The notes: generated by a model not told the origin, from the letters alone. A stretch of 26,304 nucleotides of DNA from Candidatus Faecalibacterium faecipullorum (GCA_019118985.1 DWXX01000100.1:1-26304), one strand, 5' to 3'. Positions 8,456-15,395 are shown, counted from the first letter of the stretch. Translations and numbers: made by a program.

Positions 8456-8527
8456 CTGGATTACTTCCTCGCAACTCTCGATTGAAACGGGCCGGCGCGC
8501 CGCCCTGTCTAGCCACAAACCTCAACT

Positions 8528-8556
8528 ATTTTAGCGTATCGAGGTGTAAAAAGCAA
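8528..8556 (-). promoter_or_regulatory. SigmaA-type promoter of the J-domain gene
   Basis: On the reverse strand TTGCTT (8556-8551), a 17-bp spacer and TAAAAT (8533-8528) form a good vegetative promoter. It lies just downstream of the terminator that ends the DUF5685 unit. The 5' leader is about 65 nt. Confidence 0.72.
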
Positions 8557-8566
8557 GACCTGCGGG

Positions 8567-8589
8567 CAAAAATCAGCCCCCGCGGGGGC
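8567..8589 (-). terminator. Terminator embedded in the 3' end of the DUF5685 gene
   Basis: On the reverse strand the last codons form GCCCCC-GC-GGGGGC (8589-8576). The TGA stop (8575-8573) and a run of T follow at once. The hairpin is therefore inside the coding sequence (C-terminal Pro-Arg-Gly-Gly) and the stop codon begins the U-rich stretch. Confidence 0.65.
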
Positions 8590-9412
8590 GTCTGCGGGCG
8601 TTTTTCACGTTGTATTTCAGCCAGATGCCGGAATAGAGGATGTTCTCCAGCAGGTCGGCATCCTCGACGCAGGGCAGCCGGCGGAAGGCTGCCGCCGCCT
8701 TTGCCAGCAGCAGCTCGAAGATGTCCCGCATCTGCTCCTCATAGTCGGGCGCGGCCGCAAGGGCCTTGAGGGGGTTGTAGCTGCCCCGGCGCTTATCCCG
8801 CGCAAGGTCGTCCCAGGCGTCCAGCAGATAGATGTACTGCCCAAGGCTCCCCCCGACGGCGCGCAGCTCGCCGGCCCAGCGGTCCTGCCTGTAGTCGAAC
8901 AGCTCTGCCATCAGCCCGCCGAAGCACCCGGACACAAGGTCGAGGTCCTCGCAGCCCGCCTGTTCCAGGGCGGCCAGGCGCTCCAGCCCCCCGGTGATGG
9001 CGGCGGTCTGCCGGGGCCAGCGGGCCTCGGCGGCGGCGCGGCGGCCCTCCAGCATCTTCATATAGCCCAGGCCCAGGGGGCTGCGGTCGTCGGTCCACTT
9101 GTCCCTGGCGCTGTAGTAGTGCAGCACCAGCCCGATGTCGGCGCAGTAGTCGGTGGGGCCGCCGTACCGCCAGTCGATGGGCCGCAGCGGGTGCATCGGG
9201 CAGCGCCCCCGCTCGGCTGCGGCGGGGCTCTCGCCCTCGTACAGGCTGCACAGCAGCAGGTTGAGGAAGGTCAGGTCATAGCTCAGTGTCATCCGGCCGG
9301 CCATGCCGTGCAGCGCCGCCGCCCGCCGGCACAGCCCGCAGTAGGCGGTGCGGTAGCGGTACTTAGCCTCGGCGCTCATGGCCTGCTGGTCGGGTATGAT
9401 GTAGCCGAACAC
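8573..9412 (-). CDS. DUF5685 family protein
   Basis: 279 residues from a GTG start at 9412, chosen because FGYIIPD is the family's usual N-terminus and GAGGGG lies just upstream. The 5' extension of the frame overlaps the preceding gene and is low-complexity. The family has no established function. Visible are CGLC at 25-28 with a further CPMHP near 71, the conserved LSYDLTFLNLLL helix at about 43-54, and two Asp-rich stretches: SARDKWTDD at about 101-109 and LLDAWDDLARD at about 196-206 followed by GSYNPL. The second resembles the DDxxD loop of all-alpha isoprenoid synthases, which is only a structural suggestion. The protein is predicted to be mainly helical. It starts 10 nt after the zinc-ribbon gene, so the two are cotranscribed. 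Confidence 0.82.
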   Translation of the reverse strand: MFGYIIPDQQAMSAEAKYRYRTAYCGLCRRAAALHGMAGRMTLSYDLTFLNLLLCSLYEGESPAAAERGRCPMHPLRPIDWRYGGPTDYCADIGLVLHYYSARDKWTDDRSPLGLGYMKMLEGRRAAAEARWPRQTAAITGGLERLAALEQAGCEDLDLVSGCFGGLMAELFDYRQDRWAGELRAVGGSLGQYIYLLDAWDDLARDKRRGSYNPLKALAAAPDYEEQMRDIFELLLAKAAAAFRRLPCVEDADLLENILYSGIWLKYNVKNARRRPRGG

Positions 9413-9422
9413 GCCCCGCCCC

Positions 9423-9818
9423 TCAGCTCTTGCGGATGAACTGGGTGCCGCACCGCGGGCAGGAGATCTCGATCCTGCCCCGGCCCTTCGGCACCCGCAG
9501 CAGCTGCCGGCACTGCGGGCAGCGGAAGTAGCGGTAGTCCCGCCGGTCGTCCCAGCGGCGCTTGAGGCCCTTGAACCGGCCCGCAAGGCGCTGCTGCATG
9601 GTGCAGAACTTGTAGTTTTCCTCGGTGCGGCGGGGGATGTTGCGGCTGAAGGTGCGGACATAGCACCAGATCAGCGCGGCCAGCCCCAGCCAGGTGAAGA
9701 TGCCCCACCGGCTGATCAGCGAGATCAGCAGCAGCACCACGGCCAGGATGCTGAGGAATTGGTTCAAGGCGTCGGTGCCGTAGCGGCCGGCCATGAAACG
9801 GCGGAATTTTTCGCGCAT
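9423..9818 (-). CDS. Small membrane protein with C-terminal zinc ribbon
   Basis: 131 residues; the ATG at 9818 is preceded by AGGAGG 11 nt upstream. After a short basic N-terminus, two adjacent hydrophobic stretches (about 20-36 and 38-55) form a membrane hairpin. A basic linker follows, and a zinc ribbon with CPQC (100-103) and CPRC (120-123) completes the cytosolic tail. The spacing and the LLRVPKGRG core resemble the MJ0042/zinc-ribbon class. No enzyme motif is present. It forms an operon with the DUF5685 gene and lies beside the J-domain gene, which suggests a membrane adaptor, but the partner is unknown. Confidence 0.8.
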   Translation of the reverse strand: MREKFRRFMAGRYGTDALNQFLSILAVVLLLISLISRWGIFTWLGLAALIWCYVRTFSRNIPRRTEENYKFCTMQQRLAGRFKGLKRRWDDRRDYRYFRCPQCRQLLRVPKGRGRIEISCPRCGTQFIRKS

Positions 9819-9841
9819 AAACGTCGTGCCCTCCTGTCAAG

Positions 9842-9904
9842 GCCCTCCCGCTGTTGGCAGACGGGAGGGCGGAGTGTCAATCTTTGTCCTGCTTTAAGAT
9901 ACCA
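9842..9904 (-). promoter_or_regulatory. Likely promoter and leader hairpin of the zinc-ribbon/DUF5685 unit
   Basis: On the reverse strand an extended -10, TGG-TATCTT, spans 9904-9896, with only weak -35 matches. The leader then contains a perfect 9-bp stem, GCCCTCCCG (9842-9850) with CGGGAGGGC (9862-9870), around an 11-nt loop. It ends about 23 nt before the start codon. There is no T-run after it, so I read it as a leader structure. Confidence 0.4.
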
Positions 9905-9946
9905 GAAGGAAATGATAAAAGTTTGAACAGACTGCAACGCAGCTGT

Positions 9947-9966
9947 AAAAACCCGGGCGGGCCGGG
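9947..9966 (-). terminator. Intrinsic terminator of the GH2 gene
   Basis: On the reverse strand a stem of CCCGG with CCGGG around a CCCGC loop is followed by TTTTTAC (plus-strand A run at 9947-9951). It starts 3 nt after the GH2 stop codon. The stem is short (5 bp) but GC-only. Confidence 0.6.
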
Positions 9967-9969
9967 GCA

Positions 9970-12402
9970 TTACAGGGCGTCGGGCGGCTCCCGCCGGCGG
10001 ATGAGGATGGACGCCTCGGTGGCGAGGGCGCCCTCCATCCTGCAGTGCAGGGTGGCCCGCCCCGCCACCCCGACCGAGGCAAGGTAGACCCCCGCCGCGC
10101 CCCCCCGCAGGGGGACCGCCGACGGGCCGAGCAGCTTGGCGGGGCCCTCCACCTCCAGCTGCACCGCCTCGCTGCAATAGGGCAGCAGCTGGCCGTTCTG
10201 GTCGATGGCCCGCAGGCTGACGGCGGCGCAGTCCCAGGCGGGGCCGTCGGTCAGGATGCCGTTGCGGACGGTGCATTCCAGCCGGACCCGCTGGGCCGGC
10301 TCCTGGATCACGGTGCGCGCCACCCGCCCCCGCCACACCGCCTCGAACCGGCAGACGGCCGGGGCGGCGCCCAGGGTGCCGATGTAGGTGCGGTAGAGCC
10401 GGGCCAGGGTGGCCTCGTTCATCCGCAGGGTGCGCATCAGCCGGGTCAGCCGGGCCCGCAGCAGGGGGGACGGCGCCCCGGGGTCCCGCCGCAAAGCGTT
10501 GAGGCAGCCGGCCAGCTGCACTGCCTCGGCATGGGCGATCCCCTCGTACTTTTCCAGCATCGGCCCGACAAAGTCGTCGATCTGGATGGGCGGGTGTTCC
10601 AGCGCGGCGAAGCGGCCCTGCCGGTCGGGGGCGAACTCGGCGATGAAGTCCCCGTCCCGGTACATCCGCACCGCGTCGGCGTTGGTGAAGGCCCAGCACC
10701 CCCCGGGGTAGCCGGCCGGCATATCCCCGAAGGCCGCCGCCGGCGACACTTCCAGTACGATGTCGGAGGGCACCCGCGGCTCTTTCTGGCTGGCAAAGAC
10801 GGCGGCGGCCAGCTTGGGGCTGCGGAACAGGTCCATCACCCCCTGGTAGCTGACCCGGTCCCCGCTGCCGAAGGCCGGGTGGGTGTTGTAGTCGGTCATG
10901 CTCCAGCCAAAGCTGCCGGCCACCCCCTGCTGGGCCGCCGCGTCGTTGAGGACGGCGGCGTACCGCAGCGCCTGGCTCAGCCGGTGGGCCCCGCTGTCAA
11001 AGCTCTTGGTGGGGTAGCTCATCCCGCCGTAGCCGCTGATGAGGTAGCCCCTGCGCAGGTCGGGGGTAACGGCGCTGCGGGGCGCGCACCCCGGCCCGGC
11101 CCCCGCCCCCAGGAAGGAGAAGTCGTCGTAGGCGTAGACATCTTCCAGCAGCTGGCTCTTTTTGGCGCGGCGGCTGCCGGCGGTGGGCCGGGTGGGGTCG
11201 AGGCGGTGGGCGGCCTCGTTGGTCTTTTTGTAGAAGGCCTCGTCGTCGGCGCTGCCCGCCACCCGCACCCCCCACAGAAAGACGCTGGGGTGGTTGCGGT
11301 ATTGGCAGACCATCTCGCGGCAGTTCTGCAAAGCCTGCGCCTTCCAGGCCGGCCCGCCGATGTACTGCTGGCCCGGCATCTCGACGAAGGCCAGCAGCCC
11401 CAGCGCGTCGCAGGCGTCCAGGAAGGCGGGGCTGGGCGGGCAGCAGCAGCGCACCGCGTTGCAGCCCAACTCCTTTTTCAGGATCTGGGCGTCCAGCGCC
11501 TGCAGGCTGTCCGGCATGGCGTAGCCCTGGTAGGGCCAGCTCTGGCTGCGCACAAGGCCCCGCAGCGGGGTGCGCGCGCCGTTCAGGTACAGCCCTCCCG
11601 CCACGAACTGGATGGTGCGGAAGCCGAAGCGGATCACCTTCTGGTCCAGCACGCGGTCGGGCAGGCCGTTCGACCCGGGGCGGATCAGCTGCACCGTCAG
11701 GGTGTAGAGGGTGGGGTGCTCGCAGCTCCAGGGCTGCACCCCGTTCAGGGTGCCGCTCAGCGGCAGGGCCAGCTCCCCCCGGTAGGCCGCCCGCCGCCCC
11801 GAGGGGGCACGGATCTCGGCCGCGAGGGTGCAGCCCACCGTCTCGCCCTCGGCGGCGGAATAAATGCGGAAGGCCCCCTCCGCCCCCGCCTGGATAAAGA
11901 CGTCCCGCAGCCAGGCGTTCTCCTTGACCTCCAGGTAAGCGCCCCGGTACAGCCCGCCGTAGCTCAGCTCTTCCAGCTGCCCGCCGAAGGGGGGGATGTC
12001 CAGCGTCTCCCGGCTGTCGCAGCGGACGACCAGGACGTTCTCCTCCCCCAAACGGACCGCGCCGGTCAGGTTGACGGTGAAGGCGGTGTACCCGCAGGCA
12101 TGGTGGCCCACCCGCTGCCCGTTGCAGTAGACGGTGGCCTCGTGCGCCGCCGCCCCGAAGGTCAGCAGAAGGACCCGCCCCTCCCAGCTGCGGGGGGCGG
12201 TGAAGACCCGCCGGTAGCCGCTGACCATCTGGTAGTCGTTCTCGTTGCAGTAGTTGTAGGGCAGGGTCTTGACGGTGTGGGGCAGGCGGACCGGCACAAG
12301 CTCCTGCTGCAGCGGGCCGCAGTCGGGCGCCAGCAGGGCGGGGTCGTACCGCGGGGTGAACAGCCAGCCGTCGTTCCAGTCATGATGTTCGATGCGTTCC
12401 AT
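9970..12402 (-). CDS. Glycoside hydrolase family 2 homologue lacking both catalytic glutamates
   Basis: 810 residues; the ATG at 12402 has AAGGAG 10 nt upstream. The order of domains is that of GH2 beta-galactosidases/glucuronidases: sugar-binding jelly roll (about 1-165), Ig-like domain, TIM barrel (about 275-560) and further beta domains to the end. Recognition is firm from YRNHPSVFLWG, SYPTKSFD and FGSGDRVSYQGVMD. The family's general acid/base, the Glu of the NE pair after RNHPS..LWGxxx, is replaced: the pair reads Ala382-Gly383. The nucleophile region, usually SEY/SEH before PTKSFD, reads Ser456-Gly457-Tyr. The first GH2 signature N-x-x-R-x-x-H-Y-P reads NAVRCCCPP (315-323). Ordinary retaining hydrolysis is therefore unlikely. 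It has its own promoter and terminator, and no sugar transporter or regulator is nearby. It may be a carbohydrate-binding pseudoenzyme. No signal peptide is seen. Confidence 0.9.
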   Translation of the reverse strand: MERIEHHDWNDGWLFTPRYDPALLAPDCGPLQQELVPVRLPHTVKTLPYNYCNENDYQMVSGYRRVFTAPRSWEGRVLLLTFGAAAHEATVYCNGQRVGHHACGYTAFTVNLTGAVRLGEENVLVVRCDSRETLDIPPFGGQLEELSYGGLYRGAYLEVKENAWLRDVFIQAGAEGAFRIYSAAEGETVGCTLAAEIRAPSGRRAAYRGELALPLSGTLNGVQPWSCEHPTLYTLTVQLIRPGSNGLPDRVLDQKVIRFGFRTIQFVAGGLYLNGARTPLRGLVRSQSWPYQGYAMPDSLQALDAQILKKELGCNAVRCCCPPSPAFLDACDALGLLAFVEMPGQQYIGGPAWKAQALQNCREMVCQYRNHPSVFLWGVRVAGSADDEAFYKKTNEAAHRLDPTRPTAGSRRAKKSQLLEDVYAYDDFSFLGAGAGPGCAPRSAVTPDLRRGYLISGYGGMSYPTKSFDSGAHRLSQALRYAAVLNDAAAQQGVAGSFGWSMTDYNTHPAFGSGDRVSYQGVMDLFRSPKLAAAVFASQKEPRVPSDIVLEVSPAAAFGDMPAGYPGGCWAFTNADAVRMYRDGDFIAEFAPDRQGRFAALEHPPIQIDDFVGPMLEKYEGIAHAEAVQLAGCLNALRRDPGAPSPLLRARLTRLMRTLRMNEATLARLYRTYIGTLGAAPAVCRFEAVWRGRVARTVIQEPAQRVRLECTVRNGILTDGPAWDCAAVSLRAIDQNGQLLPYCSEAVQLEVEGPAKLLGPSAVPLRGGAAGVYLASVGVAGRATLHCRMEGALATEASILIRRREPPDAL

Positions 12403-12452
12403 CTGTCGTAAGCTCCTTTTCAGGACTGGATTTCACAGAATAAACCAAGTAT

Positions 12453-12481
12453 ATAGTAGCACAAAGTTATGAACGAATAAA
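12453..12481 (-). promoter_or_regulatory. Promoter of the GH2 homologue
   Basis: On the reverse strand an extended -10 of TGC-TACTAT (12461-12453) lies 17 bp from TTTATT (12481-12476). An overlapping alternative uses TATACT with TTCGTT at 18 bp. The surroundings are strikingly AT-rich for this window, which supports a promoter. Confidence 0.6.
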
Positions 12482-12552
12482 GAATACAAAGCCCCCGGGC
12501 GGCGATTTTTTGGCGAAAACGCAGGCAATCGCCCGCCTGCCGCCGCCGAGGC

Positions 12553-12581
12553 TTGACAAGACCGCCCCGCTCTGCAATAAT
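12553..12581 (+). promoter_or_regulatory. Strong sigmaA promoter of rsmD
   Basis: A perfect -35 TTGACA (12553-12558), a 17-bp spacer and AATAAT (12576-12581) lie about 60 nt upstream of rsmD. Just before the -35 box is an inverted repeat, GCAGGC (12521-12526) with GCCTGC (12535-12540). It could be an operator, but nothing else supports that. Confidence 0.78.
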
Positions 12582-12642
12582 GAAAAGACAAAGGGGCGCC
12601 GCCCCGACCGCAAGACCCAACCATAGAAAGGAGCGGATGCAG

Positions 12643-13221
12643 ATGCGTGTGATCGCTGGAGAGGCCCGTGGCCGCCGGCTGGAGGCTTTGCCCGGCACCG
12701 AGGTGACCCGCCCCACCCTCGACCAGGTCAAGGAGGCGATGTTCAGCATCGTACAGTTCGACCTGCCGGGGGCCCGGGTGCTGGACCTCTACGCCGGCAG
12801 CGGCCAGCTGGGGATCGAGGCGCTGAGCCGCGGCGCGGCCCGCTGTGTCTTTTTGGACCAGAGCAGGGAGGCCGCCGCCGTGGTGATGCGCAACTGCAAG
12901 GCCTGCGGCCTGTTCGACCGCAGCCGGGTCAGCGTGGGGGAGGCCGAGCGCTGGCTGTCGGCCTGCCATGAGCAGTTCGACCTGGTGCTGCTGGACCCGC
13001 CCTTCCGCCAGGGGATGCTGGAAGAGATCCTGCCCGCCGTGGACAGGGTGACCGCCCCCGGCGGCATCGTCTTGTGCGAGAGCGAGGCGGGCCTGGTGAT
13101 GCCGGCCCAGGCGGGGGCGCTGACGCTGCGCAAACAGTACCGCTACGGCCGGGTGATGCTGTGGAAGTACACAAAGCCCCGCCCGGACGCCGCCCAACAG
13201 GAAGGGGGAGACGCGCTGTGA
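12643..13221 (+). CDS. rsmD: 16S rRNA (guanine966-N2)-methyltransferase RsmD
   Basis: 192 residues; the ATG at 12643 is 9 nt after AAAGGAG (12627-12633) and gives the canonical start MRVIAGEARGRRL. An ATG two codons earlier is too close to the ribosome site. RsmD methylates N2 of G966 of 16S rRNA with S-adenosylmethionine during 30S assembly. The SAM-binding motif appears as VLDLYAGSGQLGIEAL (about 46-61) and the catalytic N-type methylase motif as LLDPPF near residue 114. The length matches the family. It overlaps the next gene by 4 bp (GTGA), indicating translational coupling. Confidence 0.95.
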   Translation: MRVIAGEARGRRLEALPGTEVTRPTLDQVKEAMFSIVQFDLPGARVLDLYAGSGQLGIEALSRGAARCVFLDQSREAAAVVMRNCKACGLFDRSRVSVGEAERWLSACHEQFDLVLLDPPFRQGMLEEILPAVDRVTAPGGIVLCESEAGLVMPAQAGALTLRKQYRYGRVMLWKYTKPRPDAAQQEGGDAL

Positions 13222-13676
13222 ATGTGAATGAACTGCTGGATACCATTGAAGAAGCCCTGGAGGAAAGCGCCAGCATGCCGCTGTCCGGGGGCAAGCGGAT
13301 CGTGGACGTGGACCACATCCGGGATTACCTGGACGAGATCCGCGCCAACCTCCCCGGCGAGCTGCGCCAGGCCCAGGCCATCGTGAACGACCGCAGCCAG
13401 ATCGTCGATTCGGCCAACGCCCAGGCCCAGGCCATCGTCCGCAAGGCCGAAGAGCGGGCCCGCATCCTGGTCAGCGAGTCGGAGATCGTGAAAAACGCCC
13501 AGCAGCGGGCGGCCGAGATCATGGCCCAGGCCCAGGCCGAGAGCCGCACCCTCCGCCAGACCACCGCCGACTACTGCGACAATATGCTCAAGTGCACCGA
13601 AGAGGTCATGGCGGCCAACGCCGCCCAGGTTAAGAGCGTCCGCGCCAGCCTGCGCCAGGGCCCCAAAAAGCCCTGA
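13218..13676 (+). CDS. Coiled-coil protein of the ATP-synthase-b/DivIVA-like type
   Basis: 152 residues from a GTG start at 13218, preceded by GAAGGGGGAG. The sequence is almost wholly helical and charged. A short N-terminal segment (about 1-40, with RIVDVDHIRDYLDEI) is followed by a long Ala/Gln/Glu-rich heptad region with AQAQAIVRKAEERARILV and similar repeats (about 50-135). Proteins like this are often annotated ATPase or F0-b-like in Clostridia near rsmD and coaD, but no nucleotide-binding motif is visible. It has no membrane segment. A structural or polar-scaffold role in the manner of DivIVA is possible but unproved. It is the last gene of the rsmD unit and is followed by a strong terminator. 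Confidence 0.8.
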   Translation: MNVNELLDTIEEALEESASMPLSGGKRIVDVDHIRDYLDEIRANLPGELRQAQAIVNDRSQIVDSANAQAQAIVRKAEERARILVSESEIVKNAQQRAAEIMAQAQAESRTLRQTTADYCDNMLKCTEEVMAANAAQVKSVRASLRQGPKKP

Positions 13677-13706
13677 CAGGCCCCGCCGCCGCATGGCCCG
13701 CACACC

Positions 13707-13741
13707 CCTCCCCCGCCCGCAAGGGCAGGGGAGGTTTTTTG
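13707..13741 (+). terminator. Intrinsic terminator of the rsmD unit
   Basis: CCTCCCC-C-GCCC pairs with GGGC-A-GGGGAGG around a GCAA tetraloop (one C/A mismatch) and is followed by six T. It is a strong hairpin and insulates the dcw promoter that follows. From 13742 to 13826 I see nothing recognisable. Confidence 0.88.
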
Positions 13742-13826
13742 TGCGCAGAAGGCAAAAATGGCGTGAAATGAGAAGGCTTTTTGGACGGCGTGCGGAAATT
13801 TATCAGAAAAAGTCGGCCGAAACCTA

Positions 13827-13855
13827 TTGCAATCAGGGGCCCGTTTTGTTACAAT
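13827..13855 (+). promoter_or_regulatory. SigmaA promoter of the dcw cluster (Pmra)
   Basis: TTGCAA (13827-13832), a 17-bp spacer and TACAAT (13850-13855) lie about 80 nt upstream of mraZ. The predicted start near 13862 falls directly before the MraZ-type boxes, the usual arrangement for MraZ autoregulation. Confidence 0.8.
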
Positions 13856-13866
13856 AAACCTGTATC

Positions 13867-13893
13867 AGTGGGGTAAAGTAGAGAGAAGTGGGG
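13867..13893 (+). promoter_or_regulatory. MraZ operator: three boxes with 10-nt period
   Basis: AGTGGGG (13867-13873), AGTAGAG (13877-13883) and AGTGGGG (13887-13893) are repeated at exactly 10-nt steps downstream of the dcw -10 box. MraZ is known to bind closely spaced TGGG-type direct repeats upstream of mraZ. The middle copy is degenerate. The third box also forms one arm of a hairpin, GTGGGG with CCCCAC (13888-13905), in the mRNA leader. Confidence 0.72.
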
Positions 13894-13932
13894 AGCGCGC
13901 CCCACACGATCCCACAAAAGGAGGCGGTCAGG

Positions 13933-14352
13933 GTGTTCTTTGGACGGTACGACTGCGCCATCGACGCCAAGGGCCGCCTGAACTTCCCGGCCAGGTTCCG
14001 GGACGGGATGGGCGAGAGCTTCGTGGTGATGGAGTGGCTGGACCAGTGCCTGTTCGCGCTGCCCATGGCGGAGGTGGAACGCATCTCCGAGCGTTTGGGC
14101 GCCGACGAGCTGATGACCAGCTGGGAGATCACCGGCGACCTGTTCAGCACCGCCTGCGAGGTGACGCCGGACAAGCAGGGGCGGATCCTGCTGCCGGCCT
14201 CCCTGCGGGAGTATGCGGGCCTGGGCAAAACGGTGGCCGTCATCGGCAACCGCAACCACGCCGAGATCTGGGACGCTGCCCGGTGGGACGCCCGCCGGGC
14301 CGCCACCACCAACGAACAGCGCGCCGCCCGCCTGCGGGAACTGCACATCTGA
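13933..14352 (+). CDS. mraZ: Transcriptional regulator MraZ
   Basis: 139 residues. The GTG at 13933 follows AAAGGAGG (13917-13924) by 8 nt and gives the canonical FFGRYDCAIDAKGRL start. It has two AbrB/SpoVT-like half-domains, each with the DxxGRxxxP signature: DAKGRLNFP near residue 9 and DKQGRILLP near residue 79. MraZ forms a ring-shaped oligomer, binds repeats in its own promoter and controls the division and cell-wall cluster it heads. The expected boxes are present at 13867-13893. The gene is complete and of normal length (about 140). rsmH follows after 36 nt. Confidence 0.96.
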   Translation: MFFGRYDCAIDAKGRLNFPARFRDGMGESFVVMEWLDQCLFALPMAEVERISERLGADELMTSWEITGDLFSTACEVTPDKQGRILLPASLREYAGLGKTVAVIGNRNHAEIWDAARWDARRAATTNEQRAARLRELHI

Positions 14353-14388
14353 CGCGCGTACATCTGGAGGGAAAGGGGGCGGAATGCC

Positions 14389-15354
14389 ATGGAGACCGAA
14401 CAGCAGCGGCAGCCGGCCGGCGCGGACTTTGAACACGTGCCGGTGCTGCTGGAAGAATGCCTGGAAGGGCTGGCCATCCGCCCCGACGGCACCTACCTGG
14501 ACGGCACCGCGGGGGGCGCGGGGCATTCCCGGGCCATCGCGAGCCGGTTGGACGGCGCGGCCGGCGGCCGGCTGATCGCCCTCGACCAGGACCCCGACGC
14601 GGTGGCCGCGGCCCGCAGCCGGCTGGCCGGGCTGCCGGCGGTGGTGGTGCAGACCAACTTCCGTTATGCCGCCGACGCCCTGGCGTCGCTGGGGGTGCAG
14701 GCGCTGGACGGCGCGCTGCTGGACCTCGGCGTCTCGAGCCACCAGCTGGACGACGCCGAGCGGGGCTTTTCCTACCGGGCCGACGCGCCGCTGGATATGC
14801 GTATGAGCCAGGAGGGGCCCACCGCCGCCGACCTGGTCAACACCCTCAGCCGGGAGGAGCTGGCCCGCATCCTGCGGGACTACGGCGAAGAGCCCTACGC
14901 CTGGCAGATCGCCGGCAAGATCGCCGAAGCGCGGGCAGCCGCCCCCATCCAGACCACCCTGCAGCTGGCGGGGCTGGTGGCGTCGGCCATGCCGCCGGCG
15001 GTCCGCCGCAAGGATAAAAACCCCGCCCGGCGCAGCTTTCAGGCCCTGCGCATCGCGGTCAACCACGAGCTGGACGCCCTGGACGAGGGGCTGGACGCCC
15101 TCTTCGCCGCCCTTGCCCCCGGCGGGCGGCTGTGCGTCATCACCTTCCACTCGCTGGAGGACCGGCTGGTCAAGAACAAGTTCCGCCGGTGGGCCACCGC
15201 CTGTACCTGCCCGCCCGAGTTCCCTGTCTGTGTATGCGGCGGCAGGGCCAAGGCAAAACTGATCACCCGCAAGCCCATCGAGGCAAAGCCGGAAGAGCTG
15301 GCCGACAACCGGCGCAGCCGCTCGGCACGCCTGCGTGTGCTGGAAAAGATCTAA
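14389..15354 (+). CDS. rsmH: 16S rRNA (cytosine1402-N4)-methyltransferase RsmH
   Basis: 321 residues; the ATG at 14389 has a GGAGGGAAAGGGGG-type site upstream. RsmH (MraW) methylates N4 of C1402 in the 30S P site. The SAM-binding region is YLDGTAGGAGHSRAI (about 36-50). LLDLGVSSHQLDDAERGFSY and the C-terminal RRSRSARLRVLEK are diagnostic. VITFHSLEDRLVK near 250-262 is also typical. The length agrees with the family (about 310-320). It is the second gene of the dcw operon, as in nearly all bacteria. A GC-only hairpin (GCGCGG 15357-15362 with CCGCGC 15370-15375) lies in the gap before ftsL. Confidence 0.97.
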   Translation: METEQQRQPAGADFEHVPVLLEECLEGLAIRPDGTYLDGTAGGAGHSRAIASRLDGAAGGRLIALDQDPDAVAAARSRLAGLPAVVVQTNFRYAADALASLGVQALDGALLDLGVSSHQLDDAERGFSYRADAPLDMRMSQEGPTAADLVNTLSREELARILRDYGEEPYAWQIAGKIAEARAAAPIQTTLQLAGLVASAMPPAVRRKDKNPARRSFQALRIAVNHELDALDEGLDALFAALAPGGRLCVITFHSLEDRLVKNKFRRWATACTCPPEFPVCVCGGRAKAKLITRKPIEAKPEELADNRRSRSARLRVLEKI

Positions 15355-15395
15355 GTGCGCGGCCGCACACCGCGCAGGTAAGGAGAGAATGAATC

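Noticed and set aside
9835..9881. Two TTGACA-like boxes on the reverse strand (at 9840-9835 and about 9880-9875) as promoters of the zinc-ribbon gene
   Set aside because: Neither has a -10 box at 16-18 bp; the first overlaps the ribosome-binding region.
12490..12515. GCCC-GGGC stem followed by TTTTTT as a rightward terminator in the GH2/rsmD divergent gap
   Set aside because: No rightward transcript enters this gap, and the stem is only four to five pairs; probably chance in GC-rich DNA.
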